DNA of 64,000 nucleotides from Cercophora sp. LCS_1 (Eukaryota; Ascomycota; Sordariomycetes; Sordariales; Lasiosphaeriaceae): positions 124,001 through 188,000 of the forward strand of contig JAPZLL010000030.1 in the NCBI GenBank assembly GCA_036250225.1. The letters run 5' to 3'. Position numbers and translations under genes: made by a program. Numbering within the stretch: position 1 is the first letter of the stretch; the number at the start of each line of letters is the position of its first letter. The notes below the pieces were generated by a model that had not been told where the DNA came from, did not search any database, and worked only from the letters and a program-made list of their open reading frames with translations. Shown here piece by piece: positions 43,325 to 53,467 of the stretch.

Positions 43325-43998
43325 ATGTTCTTCCTTCACAATCTCGAGCGCAGTGTGACGCTGCACCCGTCGTATTTCGGCAGAAACATGCACGACCTGG
43401 TCACGACAAAGCTGGTCAAAGACGTGGAGGGAACATGCGCCGGCGATTACTATATCATTGCTATTATGGATACCTTTGACGTATCTGAAGGCCGCATTCT
43501 CCCTGGGAGCGGGCTTGCCGAGTTCACGGTTGGCTATCGCGCCGTCGTCTGGAGACCGTTCAAGGGAGAAGTTGTTGGTCTCACCTTGTGCTGTTTCTGC
43601 TGGGCTCAGCGCCGCTTACGCGCTCTAGGTTGATGCCATTGCATACTCAGTTAACCCCCACGGCTTCTTCGCTCAGGCTGGTCCCCTCCGTCTCTTCGTG
43701 TCGTCCCACGTACGGCTACCCTCCGCCAAGCACCCCTAGGGCACTATGCTTACATTGTCCAGTTGATGCCAGATGAGATTCAATACGACGCGAATGCTAC
43801 GCCGCCACAGTTCACTAACAATGCTGATATGGTGATCGAGCCGGGCACCCACGTCCGCGTCAAGATCATTGGCCTCCGAACAGAAGTTGGGGAGATGTGG
43901 GCTATTGGTAGCATCAATGGCGACTTCCTCGGGTAAGTGGCAGATGAAAGCGTACACGCTGCCCGTCTAACAACTTGGATAGATGTCTTCAGGCATAG
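43325..43998 (+). CDS. RPB7: DNA-directed RNA polymerase II subunit Rpb7
   Basis: Four exons: 43325..43573, 43629..43709, 43763..43932 and 43983..43998; 171 aa, the same length as yeast Rpb7. It starts MFFLHNLERSVTLHPSYFG, the invariant Rpb7 N-terminus, with LVKDVEGTCAGDYYIIAI and ILPGSGLAEFTVGYRAVVWR in the RNP-like half. Exons 2-3 give VDAIAYSVNPHGFFAQAGPL and the S1/OB half IEPGTHVRVKIIGLR and MWAIGSINGDFLG. The final exon adds only CLQA. Introns are 55, 53 and 50 bp; the first has the unusual donor GTTGGT, chosen because it restores GEVVDA. Rpb7 with Rpb4 forms the Pol II stalk that contacts nascent RNA and closes the clamp. Confidence 0.96.
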
Positions 43999-44628
43999 TC
44001 TTGTCGTGAGAAATGAGAGGAGCGCGAAAACCAACAGAAATGTCGGGCTCTGGCGTCCAAAGACTGGCCAGAATATGGCCACCACGTATACCCAATATCT
44101 GAGCTGTGTGTTCCCATCAACGGGATGGCACACGTCTTTCGAGCTCGGGCAATCTGTAGAGAGGGCACAACCACTTCATGCCACCTCGTAGCCGAGCAAC
44201 AGCCAAATATGAGCTGTGATATTTGGACTCTATGGATGAGTCCAGACTACAGATATTGGATGGGTTGGACAGTACCGTCAGGAACAGGCCTGGCAATAGT
44301 ATTGATAGCGTCTGTATCGTATGTAAAGTACGGTGGTGGGCCAGAGCTTTCGACTCGGGTCCCCAGATTACATCGGCAATCCAGCGATAGGGGCAAGTCA
44401 AACTTTCATCCCACAAGACGTTTTTCCTAGGCGCCGTTGTGATTTTCCAAGTTGCTTAAACGTTATTCGTAACGGCTATCAGCTATCTCTTTTCTTCCCG
44501 GCCACCATACTCTAGCGTTCCTGCCTTGTGTCAGTCGCTGGTTCTACCACGCTTCCGCTGCATGCGTTGGCTTGAACGGACCGCACCAGACTATCTCATT
44601 GCATGCATTACCAGCATCTCTCGACGAC
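43999..44628. other. Short intergenic region
   Basis: This 630 bp holds the RPB7 3' UTR and the promoter of the acidic protein gene. I recognise no gene or repeat. Confidence 0.45.
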
Positions 44629-45732
44629 ATGGATAATACAGACTCTCCCCGAGTTCCCGATAGTACCAACGGCACCGCAGACCCGACTGCCGCATCTGCG
44701 AACAACTCGTCCATCCCTCCGGGTCCGAACGATCCCGCATCAAATGGTGCCAGGGCATCATCAAAACAAACCATAGTCGGGGCCGCAGGCAGCGGGAAAG
44801 GAGCTCCATGTATACCACTACCTCTAGCCATCAGTCGGTATGGGCTACACTCGTGTGAAGTCGTCGAGTGCTTCGTGCCCCGATTCCGCTCTCCATTGCA
44901 CAAGGTGTGGAACGCATCAGACATCCCCGACGAAGTCCCAGCGAAGAAACGCAGCGGCGATGACGACGACAGTGACGGCGAGGACGATGATGAGACTGAG
45001 GACAGTGGCGATGCGCACGGCAAGGACGAGAACGAAGATAATGACTCTGGTGATCTCTCGTCTGAAGACAGCGAGTTCAGCGACGAGGACGATGAGGACG
45101 ACGAGGACGACGAGGATGTTCCTCGACTACCACCCACTCGATCCCCCTTGAAACGCTCTCGATCTCCCTCGAGACCGACCGAGCGCTCGATCAGAAAGGT
45201 GCTTAGAAAGTGCCAGGTTGAGCAGAAACTGGAATTACTAAGAGGATACGAAAGCAGCCGCGCGCAGGCTCAGCAGGCACTGCGATACCAGCAGGCACGA
45301 CGATCTCAGTCGGCACCGCCTGCGATACAAGTGCCCCCACCACCTGGTTCCGGCTACGATAAGGGCGACTACGTGATGGTGGACGCTGGCCCGAGCATTG
45401 ATGATGGTGATGATGATGACGTCGACAACGACGACGACGTTGCCAGCGATAAGAATCGCAGCTTTATTGAGCAGCCCGAGTTGCCGACCCCATCGTCGCG
45501 CGGACACCAACGGCGCCATAGCGAGCCCCTTCGCCCGCTTCCACTTACGCCTACGGGCGCCCAAGAAGTGAGTCCCGTGTCTCGGCCGCTAGTTCACTTC
45601 AATGTGCTCCTCAGACCCTTCCGAAGAGCACCTACCAGTAATCCTGCACACAACACGCCCCAAGGCCCCAGCCGTCCGGCCGAGCAAGAGCAAGTTTCGG
45701 ACGAAATGGAGTTTTTCAGCAACCACCGCTGA
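44629..45732 (+). CDS. Acidic, low-complexity protein of unknown function
   Basis: Intronless, 367 aa from ATG 44629 (context gacgacATGGAT); the open frame extends 19 codons upstream without an ATG. A short ordered segment around residues 75-105 (PLAISRYGLHSCEVVECFVP, then RFRSPLHKVW) precedes a strongly acidic Asp/Glu/Ser tract at about 115-165. A basic Ser-Pro region (SPLKRSRSPSRPTERSIRKV), a second acidic run near 265-285 and Pro-rich tails follow. Such alternating acidic and basic tracts are typical of nuclear or nucleolar proteins, but that is inference. I do not recognise a domain. Strong codon periodicity and the even coverage of one frame support coding. Confidence 0.6.
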   Translation: MDNTDSPRVPDSTNGTADPTAASANNSSIPPGPNDPASNGARASSKQTIVGAAGSGKGAPCIPLPLAISRYGLHSCEVVECFVPRFRSPLHKVWNASDIPDEVPAKKRSGDDDDSDGEDDDETEDSGDAHGKDENEDNDSGDLSSEDSEFSDEDDEDDEDDEDVPRLPPTRSPLKRSRSPSRPTERSIRKVLRKCQVEQKLELLRGYESSRAQAQQALRYQQARRSQSAPPAIQVPPPPGSGYDKGDYVMVDAGPSIDDGDDDDVDNDDDVASDKNRSFIEQPELPTPSSRGHQRRHSEPLRPLPLTPTGAQEVSPVSRPLVHFNVLLRPFRRAPTSNPAHNTPQGPSRPAEQEQVSDEMEFFSNHR

Positions 45733-48427
45733 TTCGAAACTCGAAAGCGGCCGGACAATCTGCGCTGAACGAGACACAAGCGTTACATCATTCTACACTC
45801 CTTTACATACACTACGCTTCAGCGAAGGACGAGCATGGTAATCGAGCCTTAGTTTATATCTCAAGCGGATGTCAAGCTGGCTTGCACAATCAGGAAGCAC
45901 AGAAAGTGAAGCAAACTGAAAACCAGAACAGTGATGTCGTCGAGTGCGGCCTCCGAAGCCCCTGAGTGAGACTGACGGCCAATTCGCATCTTACTCTCTC
46001 TCGATCGGAGCGCTCCATGCTTGACAAAGTGATCCGTAAGCCACAAACCAACATATCACACTCGGAGACTTTGCAACCCCCCCCCCCATTCTAGGCCCTC
46101 CCGATCCTGCGAGGTCCGTCCCGTCCCTCCTCATGACCAGACAAACAGTCGCAGCATCGTGGTTCGGTCGAATCGGTCGATCTCGACATGGAGTTGACCT
46201 GATTCTGTTCCTATACCGGACGTACTGTGAATATGCCTAAGCCTCAGAAACAGTTGGGCCTTTCCGCATTATGTTTTTCTTTTTTCTTTTGCGTAATCCA
46301 GCCTATCAACGGACCCGGGAGGGCTAGTCGATCCCCCAACCCCCTCGCCTCCAGTCTCCAGTCTCCAGTCTCATCCCGATGGTTTTCGGACGGCTGTTCA
46401 TACTAATATACCGGGGATGTTATTGGCTTTGCGGCCCGGCCGGGTTGTCCGTTCTTGAGCGACACTGCATATGTATGTACAGATACGTCTGCACTGCAAG
46501 AGGCTCTCTAGCACTGGGATTGGTTGATAGGTTCTTGTACGCGGCGTCTTGCGTTGTAACTGGCCTGCCAGATATCCCCTTATTAAACTTGCAAGCCTGT
46601 GTCTTGGAAAAGAGCATCATGGATGTGTCATAATCCGGCAATGTCTGTCCTTTTGTCTTGTGTGCTTGACAAACACCCGTTTGGCTGTGGCAGGTACTTT
46701 TGGAGTATCATTGACCTTTATCCTCTTACCGCCTCTGAAGGAGGGGAACTGGAAAAAGAAATATTTAAAAAAAAAAAAAATGTCTCAGGCGTCGATGCAA
46801 GCAAGGCAAGTCGCCGCACACAGCCTTGTTATTCCCGCTCGCCGGGTTCAAGATGTCATGAGATTATTTGCTTGCGTAGTTACATTGCTTGCGTAATGAC
46901 TTACTTGCCGGGCTTACATGCGTATTTTCTCACAGCATCCGAGGAGTCATCCACACAGACGCTCACACGCAGCGGAGAAAAGCCTCCGGACAGAACACGA
47001 TGAGAGGGAACTCGTCACCATTGGCCATCCCACGCACTAACTCAACCCGCAGACATTCACATGCAGAACACGGTGTTAAACTGTCCGCGTTTCTATTTCA
47101 TGGTCCATTCACCCCATGTGTATGACCAAAAGAAAAAGAAAAGAAAGCACCAAAATGGATGAGTTCGGGTGACCTTGAGCAGCGGAGGTTTGATCATCAG
47201 AGTCCCGAATTTAGCTTGGGTGGGAAACAACAAGTAATGGAGAGACAGGAGGCGGAAGGATGGGAAGCGGAAGACGGCGGTTGGATAGAACGTCTCAATA
47301 TCAACATCAACTCACAAGAGTAGAAGTATACTCCTGAAATGATACTCAAAAACAGCACAAATAATCGCAACCGCTTTCTAACCAGCAACCGGTATTGACA
47401 ACCTAACAACCGGAAACCGAGTCTTGCCAGAACCAGTCTTACAAACGCAAAACAGCACAGTTACCGCCGAAAGGCACCCGTGGAAAGGAGGGGACCGGTC
47501 TGTCTTCCCAAAAAGAAAAGAAAACCCAGGTCATCCATCCCACCATCAAACCTCCAGTCGCGCCCCCTGGTTCGCTTCCTCGATTCCCGGTGGGAAACCA
47601 CACCCCATCTCTGATCCCTCCCTCTGATCCCTGAACCCCAATCCCTCTGATCGGATCTTTGTGCCCGATCCCACCACTCCCCACCGCAAAAATATGATGT
47701 GTCACATCTTACCCACCCCCTCTTATGAGTTTTTGTGTGTTTGTGATGTGGGGTGTGGGGGGTGTGACGCGAGCAAACTCAAGCAAACTCAAGCAAACTC
47801 AAGCAAACTCAAGCAGTCCAAGCAGAAGCAAGCAAACAAGCCACGAAACCCAAGACAAGAAACCAATGAAACGAAGAGTGGCCAAGATAAACCAAGGCGG
47901 TGAAGTGTACCTACCTAACCTGCGGATACTCCCCCCAAAAACCAGCTTCTGGGAATTCCCATGTAGCACAGACTCAATGTGGGTTCGAGGGTGGGCTTAA
48001 CCGCCGGTCAGTCTCCCCTCACCTCTGTCTCCCTTCCCCTCCACCGGGGCGGGTTCGCACACACCCCGAGGAGCAGCTTTGGATCAAAAAGGGGCGGGAG
48101 GACAAAGGTAGGAACCCGACGGGAAGTCTGCCAAAACTCCGCGCCGTGATGTGCATTCTAACGCACAATCGTCGATAATCCCCTTACACATCATGAAGCT
48201 TGTCCTTTCCTTCTCGTCCACAAAATACAACACCCGTAGAAGAGGAAGAAAGCGAAAGTTCAGAAACAGCCCAACCCAAATGAAAAGGAATATCGTAAAA
48301 AGTACCTCCCTTTTCCAGCGGAAAAAGCGGCCCCAACAGGACAGACCAGAGGAGACCACACCAGCCCTGCTGTGCTACCTGAAGACGCCCAACCACAACG
48401 GCAACGGCGACACAACGCAACGCGACA
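45733..48427. other. 2.7 kb convergent intergenic region, no gene seen
   Basis: This lies between the stop of the acidic protein gene and the end of the MFS pseudogene. Features are a C-homopolymer (about 46078-46087), an A run (about 46769-46780) and a tandem repeat at 47771-47813. No coherent coding segments are seen. Confidence 0.45.
47771..47813. repeat. Short tandem repeat, 10-bp unit aagcaaactc, about four copies
   Basis: Four near-identical units (the first begins gag instead of aag) are followed by degenerate aagcagtcc/agcagaagc copies. Confidence 0.85.
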
Positions 48428-50278
48428 CTAGATCTTGTCCTTGACGATCCACCTGCGCCCGTGATAGAGCCAGCGGAGGGCTGTGACGCTACCGAAGCCA
48501 GTGAGCAGAATTAACGCCACCAGCCCATGCGACCCGTACTTTTCCAGAATCGCTCCGGTACTTGGGTTTCCTATCAACGTGCTGCATAAAAGCAAGTCAA
48601 TGCAAAAGTACTCGGCATCAGGGAAATGCCGGATGTCTTTGCCGGCAGCATAGCATAGCAGCCCCTCTTGCAACAGCCAAGACAACGGAGAGAGAGGTTC
48701 GAAAAAAGAAAATATCAACTCACGCGACACTGGCAATGCTGTAGACGGAACCTACCCACGTCCCCGTCGTACCCTGCTCGCTCAAGGCGCTGACGCAAGC
48801 CACTGTTGGCAGAGAAAGAAAAAAGGCATCAGCAAGCGAACAATCAAGTTCACACACAATGAACCATAGCATCGGTAAGGGCACAAGCTTATTACCGCCA
48901 AGTGGGACAAAGCTACCGGTCCCAACGCCCATAAGTACCACGACGGTGTAGAGTGCCTAGACAGTCGAGGCACCAAACGGCAGCCAGATGGTCAGCGCCG
49001 CAACCCAGCGTCAGGACGGTCATGAGCAGGATGGTGCTGAGGGGGCCAAGTTTGTGGTCCGACACCCACAGCGGTACCGTTCTACCAATCGTCGCACCTC
49101 TGGACGACAGAACACTCATCAGCATGACCGCCCACAGCTTGTTGTGCGCGCGGACGGCCAACGAGAGAGTCACTTACATGTTGTACGACATCATCAGGTA
49201 GAACTGGTTGCTCTCCACCCCAACAGAGACGGCATACGTAGGAGTCGATCCCCACTGGATGAACAGCACGAGCTCATACGCTACAGAGCGAGGCCGTGCT
49301 TGCACGCCAGTTAGCCAGTCGCCAGCCCAAGGAGAGAGCACGTAGACAGTGCGGGTTGTAGAGGAAGCTACGTACCAAAGACGGCGTATGCAGCCAGCCA
49401 GAACTTGACACTCTTGGACAGACGCCGCAGGCTGGCGGTGTTGAGGCCTACTCCCTTCATGGCTGTCGGCCTCCCCTTGACGTTGGTATCAACCAGTGCG
49501 TTGGCGAGAACCATCAGGCCGGCCATGGTGCTTGCGAGGGTGAGCATGGCATTGCGCCAGACAAAACGCTCAAACAGTGCCTGGAGGACAAGTGAGAAGA
49601 AGATGCCGCCCAACGCGGCCCCAACTGTGACGCACCCTGTCGCGATGCCTTCCATCTCCCGGAACCATTGGTTGACAATTGAGAAGGCAATCGTCGTGGG
49701 GGCCGCTACACAGTGCGGCACGCAGACTCGTGTGTCAGCGCAATGAAATCCGGGTATTCCTGCCCCTAAATGGCGGGTCTGAACTGAATGGTCAACTCAC
49801 CGGCAAAGCTCCCCGCCACCACAAGACAGGCCATGAACTGTCCGTATGTATCTGAGAACGCCAGCCCAATGAATGATGCGACGTAGACCATGCAGGTCAG
49901 CGGCAGTAGCTAACTGGTTCCGTAGCGGTCAAAGACGAGCCCGGCCGGGCCACCGACAAAACAGTCCATGAAGCCAAACATGGACATGATCCACGAGATG
50001 TCGCTTTCTGTGTACCCGGCGAGCTGGTGTTTGTGCCAGTACGTCTGGAAGAGGCCGATGCTGCTAAGCAGCCCGTAGACCGCCACCGTTGGATAAAAGC
50101 AGCCTACCATAACCTTCCAGGGCCGCCAGCCGGCGTCTGGAGGGTGGATCCCGGTATCGTCTCCCGTTGGCCTAGGGAACAAGCCGTTGTCCCCGGTACC
50201 CGGTTCGCATTCGCACGCCGTTGACGCCACCGGGCCGTGGTTAGGCAGAGCCTCGAGGCTGGTGTAAGTCGTTGTGAG
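48428..50278 (-). pseudogene. Decayed MFS (monocarboxylate-type) transporter gene
   Basis: Six exon-like segments on the minus strand keep phase at every junction: 49801..50278, 49376..49705, 49178..49280, 48896..49099, 48724..48802 and 48428..48581. The translation is a 12-TM fungal transporter: PDAGWRPWKVMVGCFYPTVA, LSSIGLFQTYWHKHQLAGYT, GPAGLVFDRYGTS, FSIVNQWFREMEGIATG, and near the end TLIGNPSTGAILEKYGSHG. Three lesions break it. TAG at 49910..49912 sits where DRYG-x-x-W is expected. A one-base frameshift occurs near 48996..49001 between VLTLGC and ALTIWLPFG. TAG at 48957..48959 lies between GASTV and ALYTVVVLMG. The last exons are intact to KDKI. The segment before 50278 that would hold the start codon is not resolved. 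Sequencing error could explain one lesion, hardly three. Confidence 0.72.
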
Positions 50279-51632
50279 CTATCATATCGACATCGATTCC
50301 TCGTTGCATGGGGGATGTAGGCATATCCGCATGCACGGAGATCAAAGCGGTTGAAAGACGTACTCGTGAGACGCGCTCGACTGAGAACATGACGCAGCCT
50401 TCTCTGTCGAGCCGGCTACTGGCCAGATGTGAAGCGCCATGCTGTGAAAGAGACCTCCGGTTATAAAAGGGCGGCCGCCCGCGAAAACGAGCAGGATGTG
50501 CTGGCTGACCTGTGTTTCTCGAGGTCTTTGACATCGGTTAGTTGACAACCACCGATCGAGGGAACCACCCACTTACCGAGAGATCGAGCTAAAGCCCGCG
50601 GTCTGTTTGCGATATCAGCGCGCACCGGCGTTCTCTCAGCTCTTGATATACGTTTAAACCCCAGTGCCAGACAGGCTGAAGAGGTTGAAGAAGGTACGTG
50701 CCCAAGGTCCAGGTGAGGAGGGTATCGTGCGGCGTCAAACAACTTGGTGAGTTCTCCGTCTTTGTGGCAAGAACCTCCGTCCTCAAACGGGCAACGGGGG
50801 ACGCTCATGCCGCATGTAGAGCCAACCGGAAACCCAAAGCCCCCACGGGTTCCACTTCGATATCAGATCCATCTCAACGTGTCCCTTCAGCCAGGACCCC
50901 ATCCCCAACAACAATGTGAGTGATGGGGAAGCAAACTGCATGCGAAACGAGCATCATTTCCGCATCCCCTGCGGAAGCTCCCAGGCTAACGGGCCGAAAC
51001 AGCGCAAACAGACTTGCTGGTCGCTCAGCTGCTGTTCCTTGACGGAGTGTGATTAGGCATCACTGTTGTTGGTGCTTGTGATTCTTACGGACCCCCTCCG
51101 CTGTCAGGTTTACTCGCCTGTCGACGGTCTCTTGATCGTTGCGGAGGCCCTTATTTCGCCCAGGCCGGCGAACAGACGACACGAGAGTCAAGGGGCCCTA
51201 GACAGGGCTTACCCGTTTCTAAGGCGTTGAGGCGGTCCGCAGCATTCGTCGATCTCCGCAGCCCCACGACTGAGTGCCTTCTTCGCGATATCCCATTGAG
51301 GCCATCTCGAAGATCAGTGTTGCGGCTCTGACGGAAGGAGACACCAAGCTGAATCCAAAGGTGAATGAGAAGGGAACGACACGACTGTCGCACAACCTCA
51401 GGTCGTCCACCTCGCATGGGCCCTTGCCTTCGGCACCGAGGCGTGTAGAGTGAAAGTCCCCAGGAGAGGTATAAAATCCCACCTTTCCTACCGGTTTCTT
51501 CTCGAAAATCCAGAAATCTTTGATCTCCAACGAACCAAGGCCGCCGGACCACTGGCCTTTCCGGAACCCCTTAACCACCACTCAACTGCCTTGCCTACAG
51601 TCAACACCCAGTGCGCAGGCCGGGATCGGCGC
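50279..51632. other. Divergent promoter region between transporter relic and aminomutase
   Basis: This 1.35 kb separates the first resolvable MFS segment from the lysine 2,3-aminomutase ATG. The missing first exon of the transporter probably lies here. A frame on the minus strand near 50700-50808 (MSVPRCPFEDGGSCHKDG) is a possible but unsupported candidate. Confidence 0.4.
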
Positions 51633-53467
51633 ATGACAATGTTCTCGAAACTCTCGCGTTCCAAGCACCTGCTTGGCAGGTTCTCACTCGCCCCCAAGGT
51701 GATGCTGGCACGCTCAGCTGGCTCGGTTCCTCGACGCCAGGCCCAGGTTACCGACATCAATAAGGTGGAGGGTGGTGGCACTGGTATCGCCTCCGTGCTT
51801 GATAATCTGAGCATCTCTCCCGCCCCCTCTCCCGTTAGCCGTCACATGTTCCCTCCTTCGCCGCCTCGTGCTCCGGAGGCTGAAATCAACACCGGTCTCT
51901 GTCCCGTATCTGGCGCAAACACCGAGGACCGTGATGAGTTCTGGCGCAAGGTCCCCGTCTGGAAGGACGTTTCGGCCGAGCAGTTTCTGTCGTACCACTG
52001 GGGTGTAAGTCACATCGCATCTTATATACCCCGATGTTCCAAATCGAGCACAGTGCAACACTGAAACTTGTTCTCAGGTGTCCAACACCGTCCAGACGTC
52101 TGACAAGCTCAAAAGGTTCCTCGATGCCGTCATCCCCGACCATGTGCCTCTTGACAAGTCCGGCACGCAGACGATGAGCCGTGAGGAATTTGTCCAGGAC
52201 GTGATGGACGGTGTGGCAGCTGCGACCATGTCAATCCGCATGACGTGAGTCCCTCCCGCCAACAGATCCTCAATTTCCGTGGGTCAGATGACTGACGACT
52301 GACGCACCGTGCAGGCCATATATTCTTAGCCGAGTCAATTGGCGGGATCCCCGGCACGATCCCATTGTCCGTCAGTTCCTCCCGATGCACTCCCTGATGG
52401 CCCCCGACCACCCGAAGTTGGCTCTTGATTCGCTTCACGAGGCGGCCGACTCTCCAGTCGATGGCCTAGTTCACCGGTACCCAGACAAGGCTCTTTTCCT
52501 GCGTATGTCCCCGCCTCATCAATACAAACCGTGTTGGTCTCTCACCTAACAAATCGTAGCGACCTCTGTTTGCCCGACATACTGCATGTTCTGCACACGT
52601 TCATACGCTGTTGGTGGCAACACTGGTACAGTTGCCAAGACATCGCTCAAGCCAACCCGCAAGCGCTGGGAGGAGGTGTTCAGATACATCGAAAGCCAGC
52701 CAGGTTTGCATGACATTGTTGTATCCGGCGGCGATTCGTACTACCTCCAGCCAGCACAACTCCGGTACATTGGCGAGCGTCTTATCAACATGCCGAATAT
52801 CAAGCGGTTCCGCTTTGCCTCTAAGGGACTTGCCGTTGCCCCCGCGCGGGTCCTCGATGAGTCTGATGACTGGGTCAATACCTTGATTGACATCTCAAAC
52901 AAGGCCAAGAGGGCGGGCAAAGCCATGGCGTGGCACACCCACTTCAATCACCCCAATGAGATCTCGTGGATCAGCTCGGCGGCCAGTCAAAAGCTGTTCG
53001 AGGCGGGCGTCATGGTCCGCAACCAGACTGTCTTGTTGCGTGGCGTGAATGACGACATCGAGACAATGTCGAAGCTGATCCGCCAACTTGCAGACAACAA
53101 CATCTTCCCTGTGAGTAGCGTGACCCCATTCGTGAGAGACGGTACTGATGTTTCCTAGTACTATGTCTACCAGTGTGACATGGTCAAGAAAGTTGAACAT
53201 CTTCGCACCCCGTTGCAGACTATCCTGGACCTCGAGGCCAAGCTACGGGGGTCGATTGCCGGGTTCATGATGCCTTCGTTTGTGGTTGACCTTCCTGGTG
53301 GAGGCGGCAAGAGACTCGCCTGCTCGTATGAGTCTTACGACCCCCAGACCGGAGTCTCGACGTTTACTGCCCCCGCCGTCACGGGTCGTGACAAGGAAAA
53401 CAAGGTCTATGAGTACTACGACCCGGTCGACTGTGCGGAGGCTCTGATTGAGAAGCCGGCCATCTGA
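51633..53467 (+). CDS. L-lysine 2,3-aminomutase (radical SAM, PLP, [4Fe-4S])
   Basis: Five exons: 51633..52004, 52078..52244, 52315..52502, 52560..53110 and 53159..53467; 528 aa with consistent phases. The CxxxCxxC cluster motif (CPTYCMFC) has cysteines 247, 251 and 254. The PLP lysine lies in VVDLPGGGGK (K477). D433 (QCD) and D470 (VVDLP) keep the spacing, 37 and then 7 residues, of the clostridial enzyme's substrate aspartates and PLP lysine. This favours lysine over glutamate as substrate. The reaction converts L-lysine to L-beta-lysine. The first 35 residues (MTMFSKLSRSKHLLGRFSLA, then basic and Ser/Ala-rich) lack acids and look like a mitochondrial presequence, fitting an Fe-S enzyme. 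Introns are 48-73 bp. The start could also be the ATG two codons on. It is divergent from the MFS relic. Confidence 0.93.

Noticed and set aside
48896..49099. A 48 nt intron (gttgcgg...ctgac...ctag) that would remove the frameshift and second TAG of the MFS gene
   Set aside because: The donor is phase 1 while the following frame needs phase 0, and it would delete conserved TM sequence (ALTIWLPFG).
49870..49960. An intron ending at the first TAG of the MFS gene
   Set aside because: Any donor would lie within the conserved GGPAGLVFDRYG segment and would delete it.
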